Part shown: positions 17,306 to 26,176 of the stretch, piece by piece
Layout: every line of letters begins with the position of its first letter
How positions within the stretch are numbered: position 1 is the stretch's first letter
From: Neorhizobium vignae
Lineage (GTDB): Bacteria; Pseudomonadota; Alphaproteobacteria; Rhizobiales; Rhizobiaceae
DNA: 64,000 bases
Assembly (NCBI RefSeq): GCF_000732195.1
Contig: NZ_JNNU01000012.1
Coordinates: forward strand, 1-64,000
Direction of reading: 5' to 3'
Position numbers and translations under genes: made by a program
The notes under the pieces: model-generated
Told to the model about the DNA's origin: nothing
Databases searched by the model: none
What the model saw: the letters and a program-made list of their open reading frames with translations, nothing else

Positions 17306-19132
17306 TCAAGCCACCTGCACCATGTGGCCTGCAGACACTTCACGGTACTCGCGCACCGGCGGCTGGAAACCCATCGGACGGACCGGGCTCTTCAGCTCGT
17401 CGTTGGAGATGCCCCGACGGATGCCGCGACGGGCCGGATCCGGCACCGGGACGGCGGCCATCAGCTTTTTTGTATAGGGATGCTGCGGATTGTCGAAGAC
17501 CGCGGCGCGCGGGCCGATCTCGACGATCTCGCCGAGATACATCACCGCCACCCGATGGCTGACCCGTTCGACCACCGCCATGTCATGGCTGATGAACAGG
17601 AAGGCGAGGTTGAGGTTCTGCTGCAGGTCGAGGAGCAGGTTGCAGACCTGTGCCTTGATCGACACGTCGAGCGCCGAGACGCTTTCGTCCGCGACGATCA
17701 CCTTCGGATCGAGCGACAAGGCACGGGCAATAGCGATGCGCTGGCGCTGGCCTCCTGAAAATTCGTGCGGATAACGGCCTGCCATGTCGGGCGACAGGCC
17801 GACCTTGCGGAGCAGGTCGGCGGTCTTTTCCTTGGCGTCCTTCGCGTTCCCGAGCTTGTGTTTGACGAAGGGTTCGGAGATCGCCGCGCCGACCGTCATG
17901 CGCGGATTGAGCGACGAGAACGGATCCTGGAAGATCATCTGGATGGTCTTGCGCATATCGCGCAGGCCCGTCTGGTCGAGGCGCAGGACATCGTAACCGT
18001 CGAGCGCCACGTCGCCGCTGGTCGGCTCGATCAGCCGCATGATCGAACGGCCGGTCGTCGACTTGCCGCAGCCGGATTCACCGACCAGTGACAAGGTCTC
18101 ACCCTGGAAGAGGTCGAAGGAAATGTTCTCGACCGCATGGACGGAACCCGTCTGCGTTGCGAAAAGTCCGGAACGGACGGCGAAGCGGGTGACGAGGTTC
18201 TTCACCGCCAGAACCGGGGTCTTGCGGGTATCAACGGTGCCTGCGACTTCCTTGGGTTCGGCGGTCTCGCCGGTATTGATGTCGACGACCGGGAAACGGG
18301 TCGGCCATTTGCGGTCCTGCATCGAGCCTAGCCGCGGCACGGCTGAGAGAAGCGCACGCGTATAGGGATGTTTGCCGCGATGGAATATTTCTTCGGTGGG
18401 ACCGCTCTCGACCGCCTCGCCGCGATACATGACGATGGTGCGGTCGGCGATCTCGGCGACGACGCCCATATCATGGGTGATGAAGAGCACCGACATGCCC
18501 TCCTCTTCCTGGAGGATCTTGATGAGGTCGAGGATCTGCCCCTGAATGGTGACATCGAGCGCGGTGGTCGGTTCATCGGCGATCAGCAGCCTGGGTTTCG
18601 AGGCCAGGGCCATGGCGATCATCACACGCTGGCGCATGCCGCCGGAGAACTGGTGCGGATAGTCGTCGAAGCGCGCGCCGGCATTCGGGATGCGGACCTT
18701 TTCGAGCAGCCGCACGGTTTCGGCGCGTGCCTCGGATTTCGACATGCCCTTGTGGCGGGTCAGCACTTCCGAGATCTGCCGTCCGATCGTGAAGATCGGG
18801 TTGAGCGATGTCATCGGCTCCTGGAAGATCATCGAGGCATCGTTGCCGCGCACGCCGCGCATCTCCTTTTCGGAGATCGACAGGAGATCCCGGCCGGAGA
18901 GCAGGAGGCTGCCCTCGATCCTGCTGGTGTTTGCGGCCAGCAGACGCATGATCGACAGCGAGGTAACGCTCTTACCGGAGCCGCTCTCGCCGACGATCGC
19001 CACCGTCTCGCCCGGGTGCACGTCGAAGGAGACGTCGCGGACGACGCTTTTCCATTCACCGTCGACCAGGAAGGATGTCGTCAGGTTCCTGACGGAAAGA
19101 ACAGGTGTCTCGGTCATCGGTGCTTCCGTCAT
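17306..19132 (-). CDS. Peptide ABC transporter, fused double ATP-binding protein (DppDF/GsiA type)
   Basis: 608 residues with two complete ABC ATPase domains. Domain 1 has Walker [13 protein letters not shown], signature [15 protein letters not shown] and Walker [13 protein letters not shown]. Domain 2 has [27 protein letters not shown] and [12 protein letters not shown]. Each is followed by the oligopeptide-transporter C-terminal extension ([12 protein letters not shown] and [14 protein letters not shown]). It powers the permease pair upstream in this operon. The start ATG overlaps the stop of the DUF1028 gene (ATGA), showing coupling. Confidence 0.95.
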   Translation of the reverse strand: MTEAPMTETPVLSVRNLTTSFLVDGEWKSVVRDVSFDVHPGETVAIVGESGSGKSVTSLSIMRLLAANTSRIEGSLLLSGRDLLSISEKEMRGVRGNDASMIFQEPMTSLNPIFTIGRQISEVLTRHKGMSKSEARAETVRLLEKVRIPNAGARFDDYPHQFSGGMRQRVMIAMALASKPRLLIADEPTTALDVTIQGQILDLIKILQEEEGMSVLFITHDMGVVAEIADRTIVMYRGEAVESGPTEEIFHRGKHPYTRALLSAVPRLGSMQDRKWPTRFPVVDINTGETAEPKEVAGTVDTRKTPVLAVKNLVTRFAVRSGLFATQTGSVHAVENISFDLFQGETLSLVGESGCGKSTTGRSIMRLIEPTSGDVALDGYDVLRLDQTGLRDMRKTIQMIFQDPFSSLNPRMTVGAAISEPFVKHKLGNAKDAKEKTADLLRKVGLSPDMAGRYPHEFSGGQRQRIAIARALSLDPKVIVADESVSALDVSIKAQVCNLLLDLQQNLNLAFLFISHDMAVVERVSHRVAVMYLGEIVEIGPRAAVFDNPQHPYTKKLMAAVPVPDPARRGIRRGISNDELKSPVRPMGFQPPVREYREVSAGHMVQVA

Positions 19133-19893
19133 TGGGGCTTCCAGGGGGTGGCGAAGGAGGCCGATGCGCGGCCCTCCGCCTCGCGGGCGGCTTCCAGCTC
19201 GGCGATCTTCTGGTCGATGATCCGGCGGTCGGTCATGCCGTGCGGGTTTTCGCGGGTGGGCATGGTTTCGGCGACATGCAGGAAACGCTCCTGCGCCACT
19301 GCATAGAGACGGCGCAGTTCGCCGAGCGGATCGGTGTGGTCGTCGGCATTGATGCGCAGCCAGGGGTAATCCTGATCGCGATAGAGAACCATCGCGGCGG
19401 ACTGCTTGCCACGCTTGTCGCCGCCGGCTGCCTCGCCGGCATCCATGGCGGCGAGCAGGCGCTCGGCGAGCGGCGCGCCCTCGGCCGCCTTTTCCTTGTA
19501 GACCCGCAGCGTCTCGGCGATCACCTGCGGTCCGGCCAGCATGTTGCCGGCAACGGAGACGTTGTCGTCGACCAGATGGCCGGCCCAGTCGACGCAGATC
19601 TCGCCGGTATAGGCGGCATTGCGGCCGTGGGCGTCGATCAGATGAAACTGGCGCTGGCGCCGGCCGTCATCACGCGCCGTCAGTGTCTCGATGATCTCCT
19701 GCGGGCTCCTGCCCTCTTCCAGCAGTTTCAGTCCGTCGGTGCCGTAGAGCGGGCTGACAAAGGCCTGGGTGGCGACAGCCCCCACCCTGCCCTTGATATG
19801 CGGGACTGCGGCGCCGACCGCGAAGAAGCGGCTGGCGACGGAAATCCCGAAATGACCCGTTTGCGGATCGCGTGCGACGATCGACCATGTCAT
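19129..19893 (-). CDS. DUF1028 family Ntn-hydrolase-like protein
   Basis: 254 residues. Begins MTWSIVARDPQTGHFGISVA and contains GAAVPHIKGRVGAVATQAFV, AAYTGEICVDWAGHLVDDNV, SVAGNMLAGPQVI and KQSAAMVLYRDQDYPWLRIN, the DUF1028 pattern. The family is placed in the Ntn-hydrolase superfamily, but a substrate is not established to my knowledge. Lying between a gamma-glutamyltranspeptidase and a peptide importer ATPase, a role in hydrolysing imported amide or peptide compounds is inferred. No signal peptide, so it is cytoplasmic. Confidence 0.9.
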   Translation of the reverse strand: MTWSIVARDPQTGHFGISVASRFFAVGAAVPHIKGRVGAVATQAFVSPLYGTDGLKLLEEGRSPQEIIETLTARDDGRRQRQFHLIDAHGRNAAYTGEICVDWAGHLVDDNVSVAGNMLAGPQVIAETLRVYKEKAAEGAPLAERLLAAMDAGEAAGGDKRGKQSAAMVLYRDQDYPWLRINADDHTDPLGELRRLYAVAQERFLHVAETMPTRENPHGMTDRRIIDQKIAELEAAREAEGRASASFATPWKPQ

Positions 19894-19896
19894 GGC

Positions 19897-21681
19897 TTAT
19901 CTCCCGACCGCATAGGCCTGCATCAGGCGCGGTGTTGCCGCCGCCCGCAGCAATCCGTCCGCGTCGCGGCGCGCCGCGGTCAGCCGGCCGACGCTCCAGG
20001 GATCGGCAACGGTGATCTGATGGCCGCGGCGACGCAGCTCGTCGAGCACGTCGGCGCCGATATTGCTTTCCACCATGATGTTTCCCGGCTGGCTGGTGCG
20101 GGGATAGAAGGAGCCGGGGAAATGGGTGGTGTGGAATAGGGGCATGTCGATCGCCGCCTGCAGGTTCGGCTTGTGGTGGACGTAACGCAGGAAAAACGGC
20201 AGCTGCCACTGGTCCTGCTGGTCGCCGCCGGGCGTGCCGAACACCAGCGTCGGGCGACCCTGATGCAGCGCCAGCGACGGGGTGAGCGTCGTGCGCGGGC
20301 GTTTTCCCGGTTCCAGCGAAGTCGGCAGGCCGGGCTTCAGCCAGAACATCTGGGCGCGGGAATTCAGCGCGAAACCGAGGCCGGGCACGATCGGCGAGGA
20401 CTGCAGCCAGCCGCCGGACGGCGTGGTGGAGACCATGTTGCCCCAGCGGTCGATGACGTCGATATGCACGGTGTCGCCGCGCTTTTCGGTCAGGTGCGAC
20501 ATGGTCGGCTCGTAGACGGCGCCCTTACCGCTGACTTCGGCGAGCATGCCCATGGTGAGGTCGAACTGGTGGTCGTAACCGGGGACGCGGCCCGGCCGCA
20601 GCTCCAGCGAGGCCTGGCTGCCGATCAGCTTGCGGCGCTCGGCATTGTAGCCTTCCGACAGCAGGTATTCGGTCGGGATCTGCGCGAAATCCGGATCGCC
20701 GTAATAGACTTCGCGGTCGGCGAAGGCGAGTTTCATGGCCTCGACGACGACATGCACGAAATCCGGTCCGGCCGGATCCATCGCCGAGAGGTCAAAGCCC
20801 TTCAGCAGCGCCAGCGATTGCAAAAGCACCGGCCCCTGCCCCCAGGCCGGCGTCTTGGCGACGGTCCAGTCGTGATAGTCATAGGTCTGCGGCGCCTCGA
20901 CCGTCGCCCTCCAGTTGGCCATGTCGTCGGCGGTCAGCACGCCCTTGTGGCGGGCACCGCTCGCATCCATCACCTCAGCCATCGAGACATAACGGTCGAT
21001 CGCCTCCGCCACAAAGCCGCGGTAGAAGGCATCGCGGGCTGCTTCGATCTGGTTTTCGCGGCCGGTCTTGGCCTCGGCCTCGGCGATGACGCGCTTCCAG
21101 GTCTCGGCGAGCACCGGGTTTTTGAAATTGCTCTGCGCTTCGGGCGCCACGCCGCCCGGAAGCCAGGTCGCGTAGGAGGTCGGCCACTCGGTCTCGAAGA
21201 AGTTCGCCAACCCCTTGATGGTGGCGGAAACGCGGGCGAGCATCGGGTGGCCGTGCTCGGCGTAATAGATCGCCGGCTCCAGCACGTCGCGGACGCTCAT
21301 CGTGCCGTAGTCGCGCAACATCAGCATCCAGCCGTCGAAGGCGCCGGGAATGACGGTCGCGAGCAGGCCGTCGCCGGGGATCAGCTTCAGGCCTTCCGAC
21401 GTGTAGTGCTCGATGGTGGCGCCGGCCGGCGCAGGTCCCTGGGCGCAGATGACTTCGACCTTGTCCTTCTTCTTCGAGTAGAAGACGGCCGGCATGTCGC
21501 CGCCCGGGCCGCAGAGATGCGGCTCGACGATCTGCAGCACGAAGCCGGTCGCAACCGCCGCATCGAAGGCGTTGCCGCCCTTTTCGAGGATCGCCATGCC
21601 GACGGCCGAAGCGATCCAGTGGGTCGAGGTGACGACGCCGAACGTGCCGAGGATTTCCGGCCGTGTGGTGAATTCAGTCAT
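19897..21681 (-). CDS. ggt: Gamma-glutamyltranspeptidase family protein
   Basis: 594 residues from ATG 21681 (AAAGGA upstream; an earlier in-frame start lacks one). Motifs: GMAILEKGGNAFDAAVATGF, EPHLCGPGGDMPAVFY, the putative nucleophile Thr in KRGDTVHIDVIDRWGNMV, then STTPSGGW and FGTPGGDQQDQW. The family cleaves gamma-glutamyl bonds or related amides after autoprocessing. No signal peptide is seen, so unlike classical periplasmic GGT it is probably cytoplasmic, acting on imported substrates. It shares the operon with the permeases and a second Ntn-hydrolase. Confidence 0.92.
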   Translation of the reverse strand: MTEFTTRPEILGTFGVVTSTHWIASAVGMAILEKGGNAFDAAVATGFVLQIVEPHLCGPGGDMPAVFYSKKKDKVEVICAQGPAPAGATIEHYTSEGLKLIPGDGLLATVIPGAFDGWMLMLRDYGTMSVRDVLEPAIYYAEHGHPMLARVSATIKGLANFFETEWPTSYATWLPGGVAPEAQSNFKNPVLAETWKRVIAEAEAKTGRENQIEAARDAFYRGFVAEAIDRYVSMAEVMDASGARHKGVLTADDMANWRATVEAPQTYDYHDWTVAKTPAWGQGPVLLQSLALLKGFDLSAMDPAGPDFVHVVVEAMKLAFADREVYYGDPDFAQIPTEYLLSEGYNAERRKLIGSQASLELRPGRVPGYDHQFDLTMGMLAEVSGKGAVYEPTMSHLTEKRGDTVHIDVIDRWGNMVSTTPSGGWLQSSPIVPGLGFALNSRAQMFWLKPGLPTSLEPGKRPRTTLTPSLALHQGRPTLVFGTPGGDQQDQWQLPFFLRYVHHKPNLQAAIDMPLFHTTHFPGSFYPRTSQPGNIMVESNIGADVLDELRRRGHQITVADPWSVGRLTAARRDADGLLRAAATPRLMQAYAVGR

Positions 21682-21718
21682 GGATATTGGTCCTTTCAAA
21701 TCATGCTTGGCGCGGCCG

Positions 21719-22594
21719 TCATGCCTCGCGAGGATCCAGCGCATCGCGCAGGCCGTCGCCGAGAAGATTGAAGCCGATGACGACGAGGAAGATCGCCGCG
21801 CCCGGCCACATCGCCATCCAGGGCGCCTGGCTCAGGAAGTTCTTGGCGACGTTCAGCATCGAGCCCCAGGAGGGGGCTGGCGGCTGCTGACCGAGGCCGA
21901 GGAAGGAAAGGCTCGCTTCGGCGATGATCGCCGTTGCGATCGTCAGCGTCGCCTGGACGATGATGGGTGCGAAAACGTTGGGCAGGATGTAGCGGGTCAT
22001 GATTTCGAAGTGGTTGAGGCCAACGGCGCGTGCGCCTTCGACATAGTCCTCCGTCTTGACCGCCAGGACCTGACCGCGGGTCAGCCGCACGAAGATCGGC
22101 ATCGCGGACAGGCCGATGGCGATCATCGCGTTCATCAGGCTCGGGCCGAGGAATGCGGCGAGCGCGATCGCCATGATCAGGAAAGGCATGGCGAGCAGAG
22201 CCTCGGTAATGCGCGAGATCACCATATCCACCCAGCCGCCGAAATAACCCGAGATGAGGCCGAACGGCACGCCGATGCCGACCGCGATGGCGACGGAGAA
22301 CACACCGGCCATCAGCGAGGCCCGGGCGCCCCAGATCATGCGGGACAGGATGTCGCGACCGAGGTCGTCGGTGCCGAGCCAGTACATGGCCGAGGGCGCC
22401 TTGCGGATCGCCGTCCAGCTCGTGGCGACGGGATCGATGATCGGCAGGATCGGCGCGCCGGCTGCCAGGATCGTGAAGAACAGCACGATGACGGCGCCGA
22501 CGAGCGCGCTCCGGTTCTTCTTCATCTTGCGCCAGGCGCGGCTCTTGTCGCGCTTGGCGGCCGCCACGGGCGGTGCTTGGTCGATCGTGGTCAT
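21719..22594 (-). CDS. Peptide ABC transporter permease (DppC/OppC type)
   Basis: 291 residues from ATG 22594, which overlaps the stop of the preceding permease by four bases (ATGA). An N-terminal cytoplasmic tail leads into the first membrane helix (ALVGAVIVLFFTILAAGAPI). The DppC-type loop LGTDDLGRDILSRMIWGARA and the EAA motif EGARAVGLNHFEIMTRYILP, which contacts the ATPase, are present. About six membrane segments. It forms the channel with the DppB-like partner. Confidence 0.94.
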   Translation of the reverse strand: MTTIDQAPPVAAAKRDKSRAWRKMKKNRSALVGAVIVLFFTILAAGAPILPIIDPVATSWTAIRKAPSAMYWLGTDDLGRDILSRMIWGARASLMAGVFSVAIAVGIGVPFGLISGYFGGWVDMVISRITEALLAMPFLIMAIALAAFLGPSLMNAMIAIGLSAMPIFVRLTRGQVLAVKTEDYVEGARAVGLNHFEIMTRYILPNVFAPIIVQATLTIATAIIAEASLSFLGLGQQPPAPSWGSMLNVAKNFLSQAPWMAMWPGAAIFLVVIGFNLLGDGLRDALDPREA

Positions 22595-23538
22595 AGGGTG
22601 GCCCTCAGACGCGGATTGAGCAGGACATAAAGGACGTCGGCAATCAGGTTCATCACGATGAAGCCGACTGCCGTGCACAGCACGACGCCCTGCACGACCG
22701 CATAGTCGCGGTTGAAGACGGCATCGACGATCAGCTTGCCGAAGCCCGGGATGGTGAAGATCTGCTCGGTCAGGACGGCGCCGGCCAGTAGTTCGCCGAA
22801 CAGCAGCGCCGACAGGGTCACCACCGGCAGCAGCGCATTGCGGAAACTGTGGCTGAGAATGACTTCCCGCGGAGATAGGCCCTTGGCGCGGGCGGTGCGG
22901 ATATAGTCGGCGCTGAGCACGCCGATCATCGCCGAGCGGGTATGGCGCATCAGGGTCGCGGCAAGCGCATTGCCGAGCACGAAGGCCGGCATGACCATGG
23001 TCTGCAGCGACCGGACGGGATCGACGAAGATCGACTCGAAGCCCGAGGCCGGAAGCCAGCCGAGCTGCACCGAGATCAGCAGGATCAGCATGATGCCGAG
23101 CCAGAAATTCGGGATCGACAGGCCGGTCAGCGCCAGCACGTTGGCGATGTAGTCGATGAACGTGTTCTTCTTGACCGCCGCCAGGATGCCGATCGGGATA
23201 CCGATCAGCATGGCGAAGAACATCGCCATGACGGCGAGCTGGATCGTTACCGGCAGCTTCTGGAGGATCAGTTCGAGGACCGGCTGGTTGGTGCGCAGCG
23301 AGATGCCGAAGTCACCAGTCAACACGCCGCCGAGCCAGTAGAAATATTGCACCACGACCGGATCGTTCAGCCGGTATTTGTCGCGCAGGAATTCGATGAC
23401 CGCAGGGTCACGCTCCTCGCCGGCCATCGCCAGAATGGGATCGCCGGGCAGCAGCTTCTGCAGTGAAAAGACAAAAATGGAGATGATCAGCAAGGTCGGG
23501 ATGGCGACCAGCAGACGCTTTCCGATGTAGACAGGCAT
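22591..23538 (-). CDS. Peptide ABC transporter permease (DppB/OppB type)
   Basis: 315 residues. It begins MPVYIGKRLLVAIPTLLIIS, the usual first helix, followed by the family-typical periplasmic loop (PGDPILAMAGEERDP) and an EAA loop (YIRTARAKGLSPREVILSHS). The end (VLYVLLNPRLRATL) is canonical. GGGGGA precedes the ATG. Six membrane segments. It is separated from the binding-protein gene by 85 bases that contain a strong hairpin. Confidence 0.94.
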   Translation of the reverse strand: MPVYIGKRLLVAIPTLLIISIFVFSLQKLLPGDPILAMAGEERDPAVIEFLRDKYRLNDPVVVQYFYWLGGVLTGDFGISLRTNQPVLELILQKLPVTIQLAVMAMFFAMLIGIPIGILAAVKKNTFIDYIANVLALTGLSIPNFWLGIMLILLISVQLGWLPASGFESIFVDPVRSLQTMVMPAFVLGNALAATLMRHTRSAMIGVLSADYIRTARAKGLSPREVILSHSFRNALLPVVTLSALLFGELLAGAVLTEQIFTIPGFGKLIVDAVFNRDYAVVQGVVLCTAVGFIVMNLIADVLYVLLNPRLRATL

Positions 23539-23586
23539 GACGCCGTCCCCCGTTGAGCAACGTTGTTACAAAGTGATGCAGGAAAA

Positions 23587-23616
23587 GTGCCGCATGGGTC
23601 CACTCCCATGCGGCAC
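23587..23616 (-). promoter_or_regulatory. Strong hairpin between binding-protein and permease genes
   Basis: A perfect 12-bp stem (GTGCCGCATGGG / CCCATGCGGCAC) with a 6-base loop and no T-run on either side. Such hairpins after periplasmic binding-protein genes usually protect the upstream message from 3' decay, giving more binding protein than permease. This role is inferred. Confidence 0.7.
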
Positions 23617-23623
23617 CCGAGAC

Positions 23624-25132
23624 TTAGCCCTTCTTGACGCCTTGCAGGCGGATCATGCCGTCCGGACTGGCCACGAAACCGGTAATGCTCTTCTTGTAAG
23701 CCCAGATCCAAGACTGATGGCCGAGATAGATGACCGGCATGTCTTCGTTGAGGATCACCGAAGCTGCATCGTATTTCTGCTTGCGGACCGCGTCGTCGGT
23801 CGAGGCGCGTGCTTCGTTGAGCAGCTTGTCGACGTCCGGGTTGCAGTATTTCACGTCGTTGATGCCACCCTTGCAGGTGATGAACTGATGGATATTGCCA
23901 TCCGGATCGACGCGGCCGGACCAGTCGGAACGGCTGAGCTGGAAGTTGCCGCGGGTCTGCTCTTCGAGCAGGGTGGCGAACTCGGTCGACTTCAGGCTGA
24001 CATCGAAGCCGGCTTCGGCGACCATCGACTGCAGGATCTGCATCATCTGCTGGGCGACCGGGTTGTTCGGGATCTGCAGCTCGACCGGGACACGGTCGAA
24101 ACCGGCAGCCTTGATCAGGGCCTTCGCCTTGGCGACGTCGCGGGCCGGAACCGGGATCGCCTTGTTGAACCACGGGCTGTTCGGCGGGAACGGCTGGTTG
24201 CCGCCGACGGCCGTGCCTTCATAAACGATCTGGTTCATGGCGTCGCGGTCGATCGCCAGCGAGAAGGCCTGGCGCAGGCGCTTGTCCTTGCCGAACGGAT
24301 TGTCGGCGCGCGCACCGTTGGCGACATTGGCGTAAAGCGCCATATAGCCGATATTGACGGTCGCATCGTATTTCAGGCCCGAGTTGCCCTTGACGGCGGC
24401 AACGTCGGTCGGAGCCAGGCGTTCGATGAAGTCGAGGTCGCCCGACTGCAGGTTGGCGAGGCGGACGGTCGTATCCGGGATCGGCAGGTAGGTGACCTTG
24501 TCGACGAAGATCTTGTCCTTGGCCCAGTAATCCTTGAACTTTTCGAGCACGATGCGGTCCTGCTGGACACGCTCGACGAACTTGAACGGGCCGGCGCAGA
24601 CCGGCTTGGAGCCGAAATTGGCGCCGAGCGCCTTGGCGGCGGTCGGCGAAACGATCATGCCGGCGCGGTCGGAGAGCTGGGCGAGCAGCGTCACGTCCGG
24701 GGACTTCAGGGTGAACTTGACTTCCAGCGGGCCTGTCGCTTCGACCTTGGCGACGGAGGTCAGCTCGCTCTTGCGGCGGGATTCGGGCAGAGTCATGTTG
24801 CGTTCGATGGTAGCAACGACCGCTGCGGCATCGAGCGGGGTGTCGTCGTGGAACTTGACGCCCTCGCGGATCTTCATCGTCAGTTCCTTGCCGTCGGCGG
24901 ACCATTTCCACTCGGTGGCGAGCTGCGGAACGATCTTCAGGTCGGGCGAAACGTCGACCAGCTTGTCGCACAGGGCGGTATAGACGATACGGCCGACGAA
25001 GGTGCGGGACTGGGCCGGATCGAGAACGTCGGCATCGTCCTGCAGGCCGATGCGCAGATCGACCGCAAGCGCCGGAAAGGCGAAAAGCGCCCCGGCCAGC
25101 AGCGCGGTCGTAAGCTTGGTAAGTCGCATCAT
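23624..25132 (-). CDS. Peptide/nickel-type ABC transporter substrate-binding protein
   Basis: 502 residues from ATG 25132; GAGAGGA directly abuts the ATG at 25141, so the next ATG with 9-base spacing is preferred. Signal peptide MRLTKLTTALLAGALFAFPA then AL-AVDL. SBP_bac_5 features are clear: DADVLDPAQSRTFVGRIVYT, LATEWKWSADGKELTMKIRE, GVKFHDDTPLDAAAVVATIE and KRLRQAFSLAIDRDAMNQIV. It captures the solute in the periplasm for the DppBC-like permease. The actual ligand is unknown; the neighbouring peptidases suggest short or gamma-linked peptides. Confidence 0.94.
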   Translation of the reverse strand: MMRLTKLTTALLAGALFAFPALAVDLRIGLQDDADVLDPAQSRTFVGRIVYTALCDKLVDVSPDLKIVPQLATEWKWSADGKELTMKIREGVKFHDDTPLDAAAVVATIERNMTLPESRRKSELTSVAKVEATGPLEVKFTLKSPDVTLLAQLSDRAGMIVSPTAAKALGANFGSKPVCAGPFKFVERVQQDRIVLEKFKDYWAKDKIFVDKVTYLPIPDTTVRLANLQSGDLDFIERLAPTDVAAVKGNSGLKYDATVNIGYMALYANVANGARADNPFGKDKRLRQAFSLAIDRDAMNQIVYEGTAVGGNQPFPPNSPWFNKAIPVPARDVAKAKALIKAAGFDRVPVELQIPNNPVAQQMMQILQSMVAEAGFDVSLKSTEFATLLEEQTRGNFQLSRSDWSGRVDPDGNIHQFITCKGGINDVKYCNPDVDKLLNEARASTDDAVRKQKYDAASVILNEDMPVIYLGHQSWIWAYKKSITGFVASPDGMIRLQGVKKG

Positions 25133-25218
25133 GATGAACATTCCTCTCTTGTTTTTAGGTTCCTGTTTTTAGTCTTGGCCGGTTTCCGGCTTCTGGTGGT
25201 GGGCCGCGTGGCGGCCAT

Positions 25219-25959
25219 TCAGCTTGCTTCGCTGAGCGATCCCTGCTCCACGGAGCCAAGGGAGGTCGCGCGGATGAGCCGCTCCTGAAGCATCAGCAGG
25301 TGTTCGCGCATCGCCTCTCCCGCCTGCACCGGATCACGCGCGGCGATCGCCTCGATGATGGTCTTGTGCTGGGCAAACGAGATGTTGACCGCATTGCCGC
25401 TCGAGCGGGCACGCTCGCGGATCGCCCGCCATGCCTCGTCCTGGCGGACACGGTTGATGACGTCGAAGATCGACAGGAAAAGCTGGTTGCCGGCGCTCTG
25501 GGCAATCAGCCGGTGCAGCGTCCCGTCCCAGAGTTCGCGGGCATCGGCATCGCTGCTCTCGATGATCTTCGAGGCGATCTCGTGCATCTTGACGATATCC
25601 GCCGGCTTGGCGCGCATGGCTGCAAGCTGGGCGAGCTGTGGTTCGATCCTCAGACGGACTTCCATGATCTCCATGAAGTCCGTGCCGGCGACGATCGCGC
25701 CCACATGGTTGCTCCACTCGCTCGGCCTTTCGCCGATAAAGGTGCCCGAGCCCTGGCGGCGCCAGATGAGGCCTTCGGATTCAAGCACTTCGAGTGCGCG
25801 TCGCACCGCGCGGCGGCTGATGCCGAGCAGGTCGGTCAAAGCGCGTTCGGTCGGCAGGCGGCCTTCAGAACCGAATTCTCCCGCCCTTAAAAGCTCCCTC
25901 AGGCGATCCAGCGCATAGCTCGAGTTGTCATGAGCCTCGCCGGCTCTATCCTGTACCAT
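25219..25959 (-). CDS. GntR/FadR-family transcriptional regulator
   Basis: 246 residues: an N-terminal winged helix (SEGRLPTERALTDLLGISRR then VRRALEVLESEGLIWRRQGS) and a C-terminal FCD effector domain (MEVRLRIEPQLAQLAAMRAK, and the end HKTIIEAIAARDPVQAGEAM). It heads the peptide-uptake operon and is likely to respond to an operon substrate. A 17-bp inverted repeat at 25967-25983, just upstream of its start, is a candidate operator for autoregulation. Confidence 0.93.
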   Translation of the reverse strand: MVQDRAGEAHDNSSYALDRLRELLRAGEFGSEGRLPTERALTDLLGISRRAVRRALEVLESEGLIWRRQGSGTFIGERPSEWSNHVGAIVAGTDFMEIMEVRLRIEPQLAQLAAMRAKPADIVKMHEIASKIIESSDADARELWDGTLHRLIAQSAGNQLFLSIFDVINRVRQDEAWRAIRERARSSGNAVNISFAQHKTIIEAIAARDPVQAGEAMREHLLMLQERLIRATSLGSVEQGSLSEAS

Positions 25960-25966
25960 TTAGCGC

Positions 25967-25983
25967 ACCAATTTTTAATTGGT
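25967..25983. promoter_or_regulatory. Candidate GntR operator
   Basis: Perfect inverted repeat ACCAATT-TTT-AATTGGT ending 8 bases before the regulator start codon. The position and symmetry fit a FadR/GntR-type site that would block transcription or translation initiation of the operon. Inference only. Confidence 0.5.
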
Positions 25984-26176
25984 TCGAATGGACGAGATTT
26001 CCAGACGTCCGTCAAGTTAATTTTTCGGCAATTTTCGCAGTGCACAAAATTGATGCAGACTGGTTCAAATCAAGGCTTGGACGAGCCGCAATCAAAACTT
26101 TAGAATAGGCGGCTACAAAGGGATTCGTGAGCGCTGCCGCATTGCGGCAGCCGTCAGATTCGGAGCGGAGCATCCC

